Shown: piece after piece, positions 39,101 through 49,059 of the stretch
Position numbering within the stretch: position 1 is the stretch's first letter
Layout: every line of letters begins with the position of its first letter
DNA from: Kalaharituber pfeilii
Lineage: Eukaryota > Ascomycota > Pezizomycetes > Pezizales > Pezizaceae
DNA: 64,000 nt
NCBI GenBank assembly: GCA_015179045.1
Contig: WHUZ01000103.1
Location: forward strand, 124,001 to 188,000
Direction: 5' to 3'
Position numbers and translations under genes: made by a program
Notes under the pieces: model-generated
Database searches by the model: none
The model's input: the letters and a program-made list of their open reading frames with translations, nothing else
Told to the model about the DNA's origin: nothing

Positions 39101-40207
39101 GTCCTGGGTAACAAAGGACTGCGGCACTGGAAATACCAAATCGGAAAAGCGGACGGTCTCGACTGCCGGTGGTGCGGAAGGGGCCTGGAGACTACCACTC
39201 ATGTGATGACAGAATGCGAGATGTGGAGAAAGGGATGGCCCGGGGGGGAGGAGGATATACGGAAACCCCCCAGAGACGGAGACAGAGACAGGGATACACT
39301 GGCAGAACTACTTGAACGGGTTGGACGCTCATGGGGAGGAGAGTGTGAGAAGGTGAAAGTGGAGTGCGCAGAGAGGCTAGGTAGAAAGGGGGGAGGGAGA
39401 GAAGAGTGGGAGACCTCAGTGGAGGAGGCGGGAAGAGAAAGGGCAATTCTCTTCTCAAACGGCAGCAAGATTGAGGACAGCAAGGTTGGGGCAGGGGTAT
39501 GGGGGAGGTCGGCAGTGGTAGCGGAGGTGGTGGGAAGAACGGCGACGGTTTTCGATGGGGAGGTGAGGGGAGTGAGAAGAGCACTGGAGAGTGCACCGGA
39601 GGAGGTACCGGTCCTGATCTGTCTGGATTCCGAAGCCGCTGTCATGGCGATTCAGAAGGCAGGCAGGGAGAGAAAGCGAAAGACGGAGGATGTGAGAAGG
39701 GTGGTGAATGCAGTGGCGAGGAGAAAGAGGAAGGGGGGGGATGCGAAACTGTTGTGGGTAAAAGCTCATATCGGAATCGCAGGCAACGAGAAGGCGGATG
39801 AGTGGGCAATGAAGGGGACGGGGATGCAGGGTAAGGAGGTGGCCACTGGAAGTGGAGTGCGCCAGAGGGTGAAAGCGTGGAGGAAGGAGAGGAGAGAAGT
39901 GGAGGGCTTTGGAAAGGGGAAGGTTATGGAGTGGAATAGGACAGCGGTGTCCAACTTCACTGCCATGCGCCTGGAGAGAGGAAGATGTGGAGTGTGGTTG
40001 AAGAGGATAGGAGCGGCGGAATCGGAGAAGTGCAGCTGCGGGAAGGTCCAGACGGGGGAGCACCTAGCCTTTCAGTGCAGTCAGCAGAGGTTCCGCCCAG
40101 AAGGCTTCAGAAAATGGGGGGATGTGGAGAAGAACTGGAAAAGAACGGCAGAGAATGGGGAAGAGTGGGATGAGTTGGAAAGGTTCTTTTCCGGGATCAA
40201 GTTTTAG
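39050..40207 (+). pseudogene. Chimeric LINE ORF: MITE end + LINE-A Cys-His end + LINE-B RNase H
   Basis: 385 open codons. Residues 1-17 come from the MITE end and are an artefact. Residues about 20-95 are LINE-A (LGNKGLRHW, CRWCGRGLETTTHVMTEC, TLAELLERV). From about 96 the frame is LINE-B: SWGGECEKV, then RNase H (LFSNGSKIED, VFDGEVRGV, ICLDSEAAV, LWVKAHIGIAGNEKADEWA) and a second Cys-His cluster (CSCGKVQTGEHLAFQC). The first RNase H Asp is Asn here (SNGS for TDGS), so activity is doubtful. The in-frame join probably arose when a 5'-truncated LINE-B landed in LINE-A or by template switching. Confidence 0.65.
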
Positions 40208-40613
40208 GAGCGCGCCGTGCAATAATTTTCGTTCCGGTTTGCGAAGGTGTGGAGGGTTTTTAGTGCGCCGCGCGACTTACCTACCCGGGTCGGGGAAAAA
40301 AAAAATTCGCAGGCTGCGAAGGTGTGGAGGAAACTGCGAAATTTGCCGTCGGGGAAGTTTGCTCCGGGATGCGAAAGTGTGGAGAAGAGGGGAGGGGGGA
40401 GAGGGGGAGATATATAGTGGAGCCTCCCTGAGGCAGAAACCGGAAGGACCGTCCGGAGGTTTCTGGAATCAGGTTGTAGAAGTAGATAGAAATTTCTTTG
40501 TTTGTTAAGCCTGTCTCCGGGCTTCGAGGGCTTGCCCAGGGACCCTGCCATGGCTTGGCGCTGTAAGCGGGGTTATGTGATTTTTTTTTTTCAAAAAAAA
40601 AAAAAAAAAAAAA
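39331..40613 (+). mobile_element. 5'-truncated LINE-B copy
   Basis: RNase H and Cys-His end of ORF2 (stop at 40207), about 330 bp of 3' UTR near-identical to 18941-19180, a tail-B variant and a T/A run. The left limit is set by loss of LINE-A similarity. Confidence 0.7.
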
Positions 40614-41319
40614 CTGTGGAGAAGAAGGTGGGGGCTGGAGGTAGCAAGAAGGCCTAGGGGGGCAAGGACGACGAACAGAGCCCCCTAGTGGATCTGTTGA
40701 GGTGGGTGGAGAGATGACCGGGAAGAGTTGAGGGAACCGCGTTGTGGTAGATGGTGCACCTAAGCTATTACCGCGCTGATGCCAGCTGGACTCAGACACG
40801 TGGGCCGTATGGGGATATAGGCAATGCTAGGTTACATACACACGGTGAGGGTAAGTCCAGGGACATGGGAGATGCTTAGAAATGGTGATGCAGCACCAAC
40901 GGATATAAGGAGGGCATTCTTTCTACCTTCTTCATCTTCATCTTTCATCCTTCCTATTTGCAGTTTATTCATTCATCTGTTCAAGCTCATTTTGCATTAC
41001 CTTCAACCTTTCTACAGTTGTGTCATACAATCAAACAACTCTCGCTCGCGCTCAGTAATTTTCTCCATTCACCTAATTAATACTGCCTTCACTTCCTCCT
41101 TTGCCTAGCGACCTCCCACAGGCTCCCAGCAGAGGACCCAGTGCGTAGAGTGTTGGAATTACGTGCAGCGCGTCCCACGCTCATAGCGTTATTGTTTGGT
41201 ACTCTATTTATTTTGAGTTTGGTTGGTTTGGCAGTTTACGCTCGAGTTCTGTGGCTTGCTTTCTTCATTATCTCCTTTGTATTTATCCTCGTCATAGCCC
41301 ATAGGGCGGCATAAGAGTA
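40614..41319 (+). mobile_element. LINE-A-like 3' remnant
   Basis: Starts with a degenerate ORF2 end (similar to 29810-29910), contains about 400 bp without recognisable features, and ends with tail A at 41287-41319 (CCTCGTCATAGCCCATAGGG). The end matches 30320-30440, as part of the segmental duplication. Confidence 0.5.
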
Positions 41320-41904
41320 CTGTAATTCACCACCAAGGGAGCCACACCGCCAAACGTGGCCCACCTCCGCAGCAAAAGTGACCATCCCACAAAGCACTTA
41401 TACATATCATCGCATTTTCCCAAAGTGTCGTGGTATCGGTTGATATGGGATTCTCATAAAAAATACTTACAGGAACCAATTGCAATGCCTCCCAATTGTG
41501 TCACAACGGCCTCGAGGGCGTCACCGATGAACTCTATGTTTACAGTAGATTGATATACTATACTTTTCTCTATTTAAATTGAGCAATTGCAATGTGAGAA
41601 TCCTAATACCTCCTTTTGAGAGTTCTTCACATAACAAATTGTTTCTATGAGAAAGCGAATATTGCGAATATGTTCACAACCACATCAGGAATTGCTGCTT
41701 TACTGCTCTTGTTACACTTTTACATGAAACAAAATTGCCATATTCCGAAAATTCAACATTTTAATCAAATTTATTGCAGGTGAAGAACTGCGAAAATGTA
41801 TGCTAAGAAGCACCCAAAAATTTGTTATGGAGGTGGAGATTTATGCTCTATCGAGCAATTGGTGGCTCGTTTGGTGGTGTGGCTCGCTTGGCAGTAAATT
41901 ACAG
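41320..41904. mobile_element. TA-inserting MITE M1, 585 bp
   Basis: Inverted ends CTGTAATTCACCACCAAG and CTGTAATTTACTGCCAAG (both read inward) with TA on each side (41318-41319, 41905-41906). Removing it restores a LINE-A tail, GAG-TA-ATGATATT and A-rich end. No open frame, so non-autonomous. Confidence 0.8.
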
Positions 41905-42396
41905 TAATGATATTGAAGAAAAAATCAAAATTCTCTTACCAATGTAATTGAGCTTAATATGTGGTATAGCCGAAACAGTTGCAGTAGGATCGTACAATAT
42001 GTACAAAATTCATGGTGGGATCAATGATTGCCCAGGCGCGAATCAGGGCCCTAGGATTGTGAGAAACTGCATACTAGTACAATGTCCCAAGCGCATAAGT
42101 TATAGAATCCACTAGTATGATTTGCTGAGTCTTGGCTGGAGGCCTGGCACACTTACGCATACTTTAGATATGAAACTTAACTTCAGTCCCCAAATGCGAA
42201 CACATCTGAACTCCACTAGTAGCTTGTACGCGGGGTTACGTGATGGGAAGAAAAAAAGACACTTTAATTCAAGTTCCAAACTTCTTTTGTAGTACGCCTC
42301 ACTACCGTTGCCTTGTTCTCTTGCTCAAATATTCGTTGTCCAAATTTACGCATCCGCCTCCAATTCCTATCAGTGTACTTAGCCTACTTCCACATC

Positions 42397-43426
42397 ATGT
42401 CACAAATTCGATTCCAGCAACGCGATCGCGATCTTATGCCGGATGCAGATAATGTCCTCACTCACGAGAAGCTTGACAGCCTATGGGAATGGTTGTCCGC
42501 GGCTAATAAGGAGGGGTTGCCTCCATACTTGATTTTCGCGAAGCTTGTTAATGCAGTGCGTGTAACCCGCCCGCAACGAAAGTTGTTGTGGTACTGGGTG
42601 CTGACAAGGTATATAGGCCAGAAATCCTTATCGCGATCAACTCTTGATTGCTCGTGGCGGCCATGAACTGCTTACCCCAGGCACTTCCGCCTATGCTCCA
42701 AGTGAATTTACAGCAACTCCAGGACTTGCAGATGCACAACAACGACTCGAGTACAGGGAGGACAAAGCTACTATTCAGGCCCTAAGCGCTAAGGTGGACT
42801 TTCTGGAAGGTGCAATGAATACTCAGCAGAGTATGATTAACGATTTGAAAGATTCATTGCATCTAAAGCAAACGATGGTACAGCAACTGCAGGATTCACT
42901 CGACGCGAAACACAAGACCATAAATCAACCGGTGGAGCGTATTGATAACTTGAATCTAAAGCAAGAGGAACTACAAACAAAAGCCGAAACCGAGAAAAAA
43001 GAGTTAGAAAATGATCTCCAGGTAATAAGATTAAAGTCTGAAACCCCCAAGCAAATTCAGGTTGCTCTCAAATCACCTCACTATGGCAAATTCATCTCAA
43101 TTACGGAGGGCGCAACAGGGATCGCAACATGTGATGGAAGAGAGGCTCTCATTTTGATTAAGCACCCTGATGGCACTTTTTCGTTCCGGAATAATGGGAA
43201 CCCGATTGCGTACTTGAGCAATTCTGACAAATATAGTTTTCGCTCAAACCACATCTGCAGCGACACGGAGAAGTTTCGGCTGTATTATGCTGATCATGGC
43301 AAGACGTACATTGAGTCTGTGACATTTCCAGGGAGTTTCCTATCCCCGGAGTCACTGTACCCAAATGAACTTAATTGGTGTTGTGCTACGGGTGTTTACT
43401 CAGCATTTTATATTATCTTGACATGA
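42397..43426 (+). CDS. Coiled-coil protein with fascin-like C-terminal domain, paralogue 2
   Basis: Exons 42397-42555 and 42617-43426 around a 61-bp intron (GTGCGT, GCTGAC branch, TATAG) give 322 residues. It aligns end to end with paralogue 1, with the same exon junction after KLVNA. The coiled coil keeps the 14-residue repeats (KQTMVQQLQD, KHKTINQPVE), and one Pro weakens the second. The C-terminal part keeps YGKFISI, ALILIKHPDGTFSFRNNG and FRLYY. No frame damage. The preserved intron signals and open frame suggest it is, or was until recently, functional. Flanks match those of paralogue 1. Confidence 0.75.
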
Positions 43427-43736
43427 CAAAGTTGGTTAGTAGTGGTATGTATATTGTATTTTGTTTCACTACATGCCTTTCATTGCAAACGAGTGTAACG
43501 TATTTATCAAAGCGCATACTGCTGGTTGGCCAACCACAATTTAATCCTGGCACCACCAGTTTACATAATCCAAATCTGAATGTGAGGACCAATCGGAACG
43601 ACAATTGTACGCAGTTCCTTGTTTTTCTTATTCTCATTTGCATGACTACGGGGAATGGGTTTTCATAAAGTGGGAGATCCTGCGTGTTTGTCCTGAGCAT
43701 GCCAAGATTTACTATTTGTTCCTTTTGAAAGTAATC
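43427..43736 (+). other. 3' flank shared with paralogue 1
   Basis: Matches 34503-34730; nothing else is seen. Confidence 0.5.
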
Positions 43737-43750
43737 ACACCTTGCAAAGT

Positions 43751-43784
43751 GCCCTGCCATGGCGAACAGCTGCACTATAAAAAA
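43751..43784 (+). mobile_element. Minimal tail-B micro-retroposon (34 bp)
   Basis: GCCCTGCCATGGCGAACAGC, then TGCACTAT and six A, within perfect 14-bp repeats ACACCTTGCAAAGT (43737-43750, 43785-43798). It starts at the common 5' nucleotide and lacks the last 15 nt of tail B. Confidence 0.88.
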
Positions 43785-43798
43785 ACACCTTGCAAAGT

Positions 43799-44169
43799 AA
43801 ACCGAGCAGCAAAACATACTTTGTACTGAACTTTTTTTTTTTTTTTTTTTTATCCCTCCAGAAGCTTCTAGGTTATATTTCTGGAGTTTTATAGCTCAGA
43901 ACTGCAGCATTCATAGAATCATATATCGTGTATTAAGGATTATTCATTACCTAATTAGGTATATATAGATGGATATTTCTATGAATCACTACTTTCTGTG
44001 AATACCTATACCTACAAGCTGCTCAGGACATATTCTTTCTACATGTAGAGTGAAATTCTAGAGCATTCTGAACACGCCTCATATTTTTGGGATTATATAC
44101 AGCCTAAATATTAAATTTACTTCTAGCACTAAAAATATATTGGCTTACCACTTGTTTCATATGTATCCA
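43799..44169. other. Intergenic, AT-rich stretch
   Basis: A poly(T) run at 43831-43850 has no recognisable tail body next to it. No gene. Confidence 0.4.
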
Positions 44170-44492
44170 ATTCTCATGAAACATTTCAGATTTCTCAAAT
44201 ACATACTATAGAAGGTATTTAATACTTGCTCAAGGCCCTAAATAGCCATCTTGCCATTTTACACCTACATAGGGTTCAGATGCTGAATTAGGCAACTACC
44301 ACCATAGAGTATCATTCAAAATTTCCAATTGGCTAACTGAGGTGCGGAAGTTACTTTCCTATACCTCTCCAAGCTGCATGTGTAATTTGATTATCTTCTA
44401 TGAAGATTTGGCCTTACAGGAGGCTCTTGTTTTAATTCCGGAAGTGCCCCGGATCCCGGTAATGCGCCGGATCCCGGTCAGTGACGTTAGCG
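44170..44492 (+). repeat. Dispersed repeat C, copy 2
   Basis: Complementary in order and content to 16138-16480. The right limit at TCAGTGACGTTA is shared. Confidence 0.65.
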
Positions 44493-44803
44493 CATTTGGT
44501 TTGCTTGATTTCCTTGTACTTTCATCCACACTTTGGAAATTCCTGTGGTTTCGTGGGTTTCTTGTGGGGGTGTCATCTTATCCGGTTGAATCGAGTGGGA
44601 GGTTAGCGACGTGGTCCTTTTTTATCTCCCTAAATTTGCCGATTTTGTCGATTTCGTTTGCTCTTTTTCGGCCTTTGCTGATGATGGTTCGCTATGACGT
44701 CTGAAGCTTTGCTGCGGCCCGTCCTGTCTTTAGTGGCTGAGGTTGAAACTTGAGGAAGGAAAATTAAAAGTCGTGGTCGCAATGGGCAGAACTTCCAGGC
44801 AGG
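44493..44803 (+). other. 3' non-coding remnant of the second Ty3-type family
   Basis: Matches 36925-37468 (for example CGACGTGGTCCTTTTT). No coding sense. Confidence 0.5.
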
Positions 44804-45164
44804 TGTCGGATCTGGGGAAGGGAACGAAATGGGCAAGTGCTCGCAAGGGGCAAGCTTGGCGCGCGGAGCACGTGGATAGAAGGATGGCACGTGAGAGTAT
44901 GGGGATATATGTAGTATTCTTACTGTGGTTCATAAAATAAGACATCCCTGTTCCTCTCCTCTGCACCCGCACTTTCGTATTAGTGCCAGCTCCTACTGCG
45001 ACGGTCCACCGAATGGCAGATGTGGATATTATCTGTCATCTTGTTTATTTCTTTTATTTCCTTATTCATCTCCGTTATTCTTAGTCTCATCATGGCACGT
45101 AGCGCGGCGTACGAGTAACGGGATTTTTTTTCTAAAAATATATATGTATATCTGTCGCCTTACA
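44804..45164 (+). repeat. LTR of the second Ty3-type family, copy 2
   Basis: 361 bp, TGTCGGATCT...CTGTCGCCTTACA, followed by TGGAAAACTAGGA as in copy 1. Confidence 0.6.
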
Positions 45165-45389
45165 CTGGAAAACTAGGAGTCCGATCTCGAAAGGATCAGT
45201 GCAAAACCGTGAAATGTGTAGGCCGGTACAGGTCTTCTGAGAGCCACGATACCATAACAGCTTCATATTCAATCAAGAATTGAAAGATAACATGGACCTT
45301 GTAACTCAGTTTATCAAAAGTTCACGCTCTTAAGGCACCCGCATGGCACGATTTCGTTGAAGATTCACTGCTCTCCCCAGTTACCTTCC
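45165..45389. other. Short stretch without recognised features
   Basis: Begins with the 13 nt shared after the LTR copies; otherwise nothing is seen. Confidence 0.35.
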
Positions 45390-45704
45390 TCAGTGTTGAA
45401 CCAAACCATGCAACATTATGTGACACATGTGGCAGCGGGTTCTGTCTATATCCAGCCACTCACCCCAGCTTTCTGGATATATCACCTCTTCACACCTGAA
45501 TGCCAGGTGGTCCGCCGTTTGTTTCAGCCCGCACCTACACACGCTCCCCTCCGCCGCTTTCCCTATTTTCACCTCCAACTCCTTACTCATCCTCTTCCCC
45601 GTTCTCAGTCTTGTGAGGTGGTAGCTGCTCCCCTGCTCCACCCCATCACCGCACCCCCTCCGAAGCCTGGCTCCCTTCTCTCCACTGCGCGCAGTCTCCT
45701 CCAC
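45390..45704 (-). pseudogene. LINE-B-type ORF2 C-terminal fragment
   Basis: 104 open codons with YHLTRLRTGKRMSKELE, then CRCGLKQTADHLAFRC, the Cys-His cluster found after RNase H. It matches the end of the LINE-B frame at 40207 (CSCGKVQTGEHLAFQC). No tail is attached. Confidence 0.6.
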
Positions 45705-45763
45705 TTCTGCCGCAGCCTCCCTTCGGTGAGAGAACCCGCAGGGGCGACATCAATGTAGCAATA

Positions 45764-46210
45764 ATGTGGGTTAAAAGCCACAAAAGGGTAAAAGGAAACA
45801 CAGAGGAAGACAGGGCCGCCAAAACGGAGGTTCACCTCCCATACCAGGACGAGACCATTACCGAAGCAGGGATAAGACAGCTGTCCAGGACCTGGAGGGC
45901 CACAGAGAGAAACCGGTTAGAGTTGAGCTACAGACCACTCACACGACTGGAACGAAGAGTATCGACATTAGCTGGCATACTAGGTGGCAAGTCACTAAGG
46001 AAATGGCTACACGACATGGGGAAAATTGACAGTCTGGAGTGCCGGTGGTGTGGGGAAGAGGAGGAGTCCACTACACACGTACTCACCAGGTGCAGGACAT
46101 GGAAGAGAAAATGGCCGGGAGGAATGGCAGATCTGATTGCGCTACCCAAGAGCAAGGACAGGGACTTACTGATCGAAATACTAGAATGGGCTGAAGGACA
46201 TTTGGATTGA
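45764..46210 (+). pseudogene. LINE-A ORF2 C-terminus, best-preserved Cys-His cluster
   Basis: 148 open codons. The last RNase H block (WVKSHKRVKGNTEEDRAAK; Asp present) is followed by RNRLELSYRPLTRLERRVST and AGILGGKSLRKW. Then come CRWCGEEEESTTHVLTRC and the conserved end KWPGGMADL, EILEWAEGHLD. This copy defines the family consensus used for the other fragments. It is truncated 5' and starts at an internal Met. Confidence 0.75.
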
Positions 46211-46353
46211 CGGACTATTTCCTAGTACCTTTTTCTTCCTACTATTTATCTACCTAGGATGTATCTGGGATGACGGACTATTTCATACCACTTATTTTTC
46301 CTGCCACTTATTTTTCTTACTATATGTACCTATCTCGCCATATTTAGCCTTTA

Positions 46354-47200
46354 CTGTGTTTCACCACATCTCGACGCACACCACAATTCGACGCACTTTT
46401 CCACCAAAACTAGCCGCGCAGAAGAGCGTGTACCTCAACCACTAGAGCAGAATTTTGTAAGCACTATTTAGAGACACTAAACAAATACTTGTTGTTCATT
46501 TTTAGCACCTCTGCCTGCTGCAATAAAGCATTGTCAAGGAATTATGGCACAGTGAAATTTGTATCAATGTCTTGGCATCTATTTGTATGGGAATCTCATA
46601 CAATATTTCAGCGGACTGAACATACTACTCTTTTTCGGCACTATCTTACCAATGGCAATTGCCTTGTGATTAAAGAGCCTCCCCTAGCTATATATTGATT
46701 CACTTAATTTTATTCAGTCCATTTTGATATATTGCATAGTTGGCATGCTGATATATATTTTCCGGTGCTCTTCCGATACTATTCATATGCAATATTTCTA
46801 TGAGAATGAAAATATTTTGAACAACTCAATGATTACTTCAAGGATTATATTGATACCATACATGTATATCTCCAGAGGGATAGGTTACCCAAATGAAGTG
46901 TTTAAAAATTTTTAATGAATTAATTGCAGGTGCAGTGGGTAGATTTCCATATCTGCAATTTTACTGCGAAAATATATGCCAAGACTTATGTGAAAATGTG
47001 CAGAGATATAAGTCATTCATAACTACTGTTTTTTTTCAAGTAGAGATGCAGGATCTGAAGAATGATGCTTGCTTTAAGTCTCCTAAAAGGCGCATAGAAA
47101 AGTAGGTTCTGTGCGTGGGGATATAAAGGTTTTCATTCGCTCAGTTTTGGTGGGAAAGTGCGTCGAATTGTGGTGTGCGTCGAGATGTGGTGAAACACAG
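46354..47200. mobile_element. TA-inserting MITE M2, 847 bp
   Basis: Inverted ends of about 57 bp (CTGTGTTTCACCACATCTCG inward from each side) with TA at 46352-46353 and 47201-47202, inside a LINE-A tail. Its interior shares order and several blocks with M1 and M1', for example GGGAATCTCATA and AAAATGTGCAGAG, so the three are one diverged family. Confidence 0.85.
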
Positions 47201-47245
47201 TAGGGCGGCACGCGAGTACTGATATAAAAAAAAAAAAAAAAAAAA

Positions 47246-47602
47246 AGAGCCAGGACATAGCTCACCCCGCCCCTTTTGCAACAGTGTAAACTTTATTTCA
47301 ATTTCGTAATGTACTAACAAAGGCAGTTCAGGCATGCTGCGATATTGCCCAATTGAGTTAATTGACCATCTTTACGCTATTAGGCATATTGGGCGCACAC
47401 ATGAGATATGGAATTGTAGAACACATTGAGTATGTCGGACACTTGAGCACCCATATGAGATATTGAGCATATTATACAAGTGCATATCTAGTACATCAAA
47501 CAGGCTCAGTGCGTATATAAGATAATTGAGTGCACGCGAGTATAGTGAGCATATTGAGCATGTTAAGCATATTAAGCATGTTGAGTATGCCAGAAATGTG
47601 TA
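47246..47602. other. Intergenic stretch with short AGCAT repeats
   Basis: At 47540-47592 units like TTGAGCATGTTAAGCATA repeat. No gene. Confidence 0.4.
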
Positions 47603-47934
47603 CTAGACAGAAAAATAGGTATTTGGACAGGGGAGAAATGCATATTTATGCGCCATGCAGTATTCGGCAGAAACTAGCATATTTTCATATGGTTGGCTAG
47701 TGACAGCCCATACGTAAGACTAGTCCAAATTTTGATAGGGTGTCCAAATTTATTATGTAAGAGAGTATTTGGATAGCTGACGTGATGAAATTTGGACAGC
47801 TGACAGTGTGATTTTGGACTTTTACATCTATTCTTTACCGCCAAGCATACAAAAATATGCTAGTTCCCACCGAATATCGCATAGCGCATACTATGCAGCT
47901 ATCCCCCTGTCCAAATACTTATTTTTCTGTCTAG
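47603..47934. mobile_element. MITE with CTAGACAGAAAAATA ends, 332 bp
   Basis: Left CTAGACAGAAAAATAGGTAT and right (complement) CTAGACAGAAAAATAAGTAT continue to match into TTGGACAGGGG. The motif GTCCAAATTT recurs inside. The target repeat is not clear (TA left, CA right). Confidence 0.7.
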
Positions 47935-48522
47935 CAGGGTGCGTACATCATAGTGCAATGGCAGCAGCGCAATGGCCACGCACTTTTGTAGTACAGTTTC
48001 ATAGCATTTTTTACTCGGCAATTTAATGATTATGAAATAATCGAGTTGGCAAGTTGGAAACTAAATTCAAATGTATTTTGGTATCTTGGCGTGCGGATAG
48101 CATCATGTTGCCGCTCAGACACAATTGGTCACCAGTAGTACAAAATTCTTTTTTTTTGCCGATGAAGCTGCTACTTAGCTTAAACAATGAGTTGCTTACT
48201 GAACCTAGTGAATTGTATAGTACATTTTCACTTACCTATTAGACCATCTACTATATCATTCAAGTTCCTCAAGTAGCAAGTTTAGTAGAGCACAACCCGA
48301 TAACCTATAGTTTGTTCAGTATTAATATGGTAGTGCCAATGGAATAAAAGTGACTCTCACCTGTGCATTGTCAAGTTGCGGAGTTCTGAATGGGTGAAGG
48401 TGAGGAGGTAGTTTTAAGATAGATTTATCCTTTATTCAGGAGAATATTATAGAAGTCAAGTTATCTTTATTTTGATTAGTTTGATGGGACGACTTACTCA
48501 AGTTGGCAGAGATTTTGCACAG
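47935..48522. other. Intergenic, AT-rich stretch
   Basis: No gene is recognised. Confidence 0.4.
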
Positions 48523-48668
48523 TTTTATTAAAAGTGCTGATTAGAAGCCACTTGTAGAGGTCATAGCTACAAAGTGTAGGAATTTATTGGCCCGATAACA
48601 CAGTTTTAATAACAGTGCTGATTGGAAGCCACTTGTAGAGGTCATAGCTACAAAGTTATTGGCCCGAT
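48523..48668 (+). repeat. Tandem duplication of about 70 bp
   Basis: Two copies of a segment with AGCCACTTGTAGAGGTCATA and TATTGGCCCGATAA, differing by a few bases and a short indel. Confidence 0.8.
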
Positions 48669-49059
48669 AAGAGAGGACGCGCAAGTTATTCTCGAAAATT
48701 TTTATCTCAGTACTATATAGAAATACAGAAGATAGATATAGATAGAAGAAGAAGACAAAGGAAGAGGATGTAGATAGAAGACAGAAGAAAATAGAAACCG
48801 TCACCAGGGTCAAAAAAACAAGACATGGTATTGAGGCCACTTTAAAATTGCATGTGCATAAGCTGCCTCACAGGGGTACATTGACTTGGCTGGAGGCCTG
48901 GCACACAACTAGTCGATCGATTCTTCGACCGCATGCGAAAATGTAAGTCGAATTTCTCTTCGTTTATTTACAGCGAACTCAAAATCCAGATATATCGAGC
49001 TCCACAACCATACAATCTAGCACCACTAAATTCATCCAGGTCCTTCTCCTGCAGGTGTT
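48669..49059. other. Upstream region of paralogue 3
   Basis: Shares only a short block (TGGCTGGAGGCCTGGCACAC near 48888) with the upstream flanks of paralogues 1 and 2. Nothing else is seen. Confidence 0.4.

Larger units (their letters stand above)
45750..47245 (+). mobile_element. 5'-truncated LINE-A copy split by a TA-inserting MITE
   Basis: ORF2 end, 3' UTR and the first half of tail A up to 46353; then a MITE (46354-47200); then the second half of tail A (GGGCGGCACGCGAG) and poly(A). Confidence 0.75.

Noticed and set aside
39050..39105. ATG at 39050 as a real LINE start
   Set aside because: It lies in the hAT MITE end, so the first residues are not LINE sequence.
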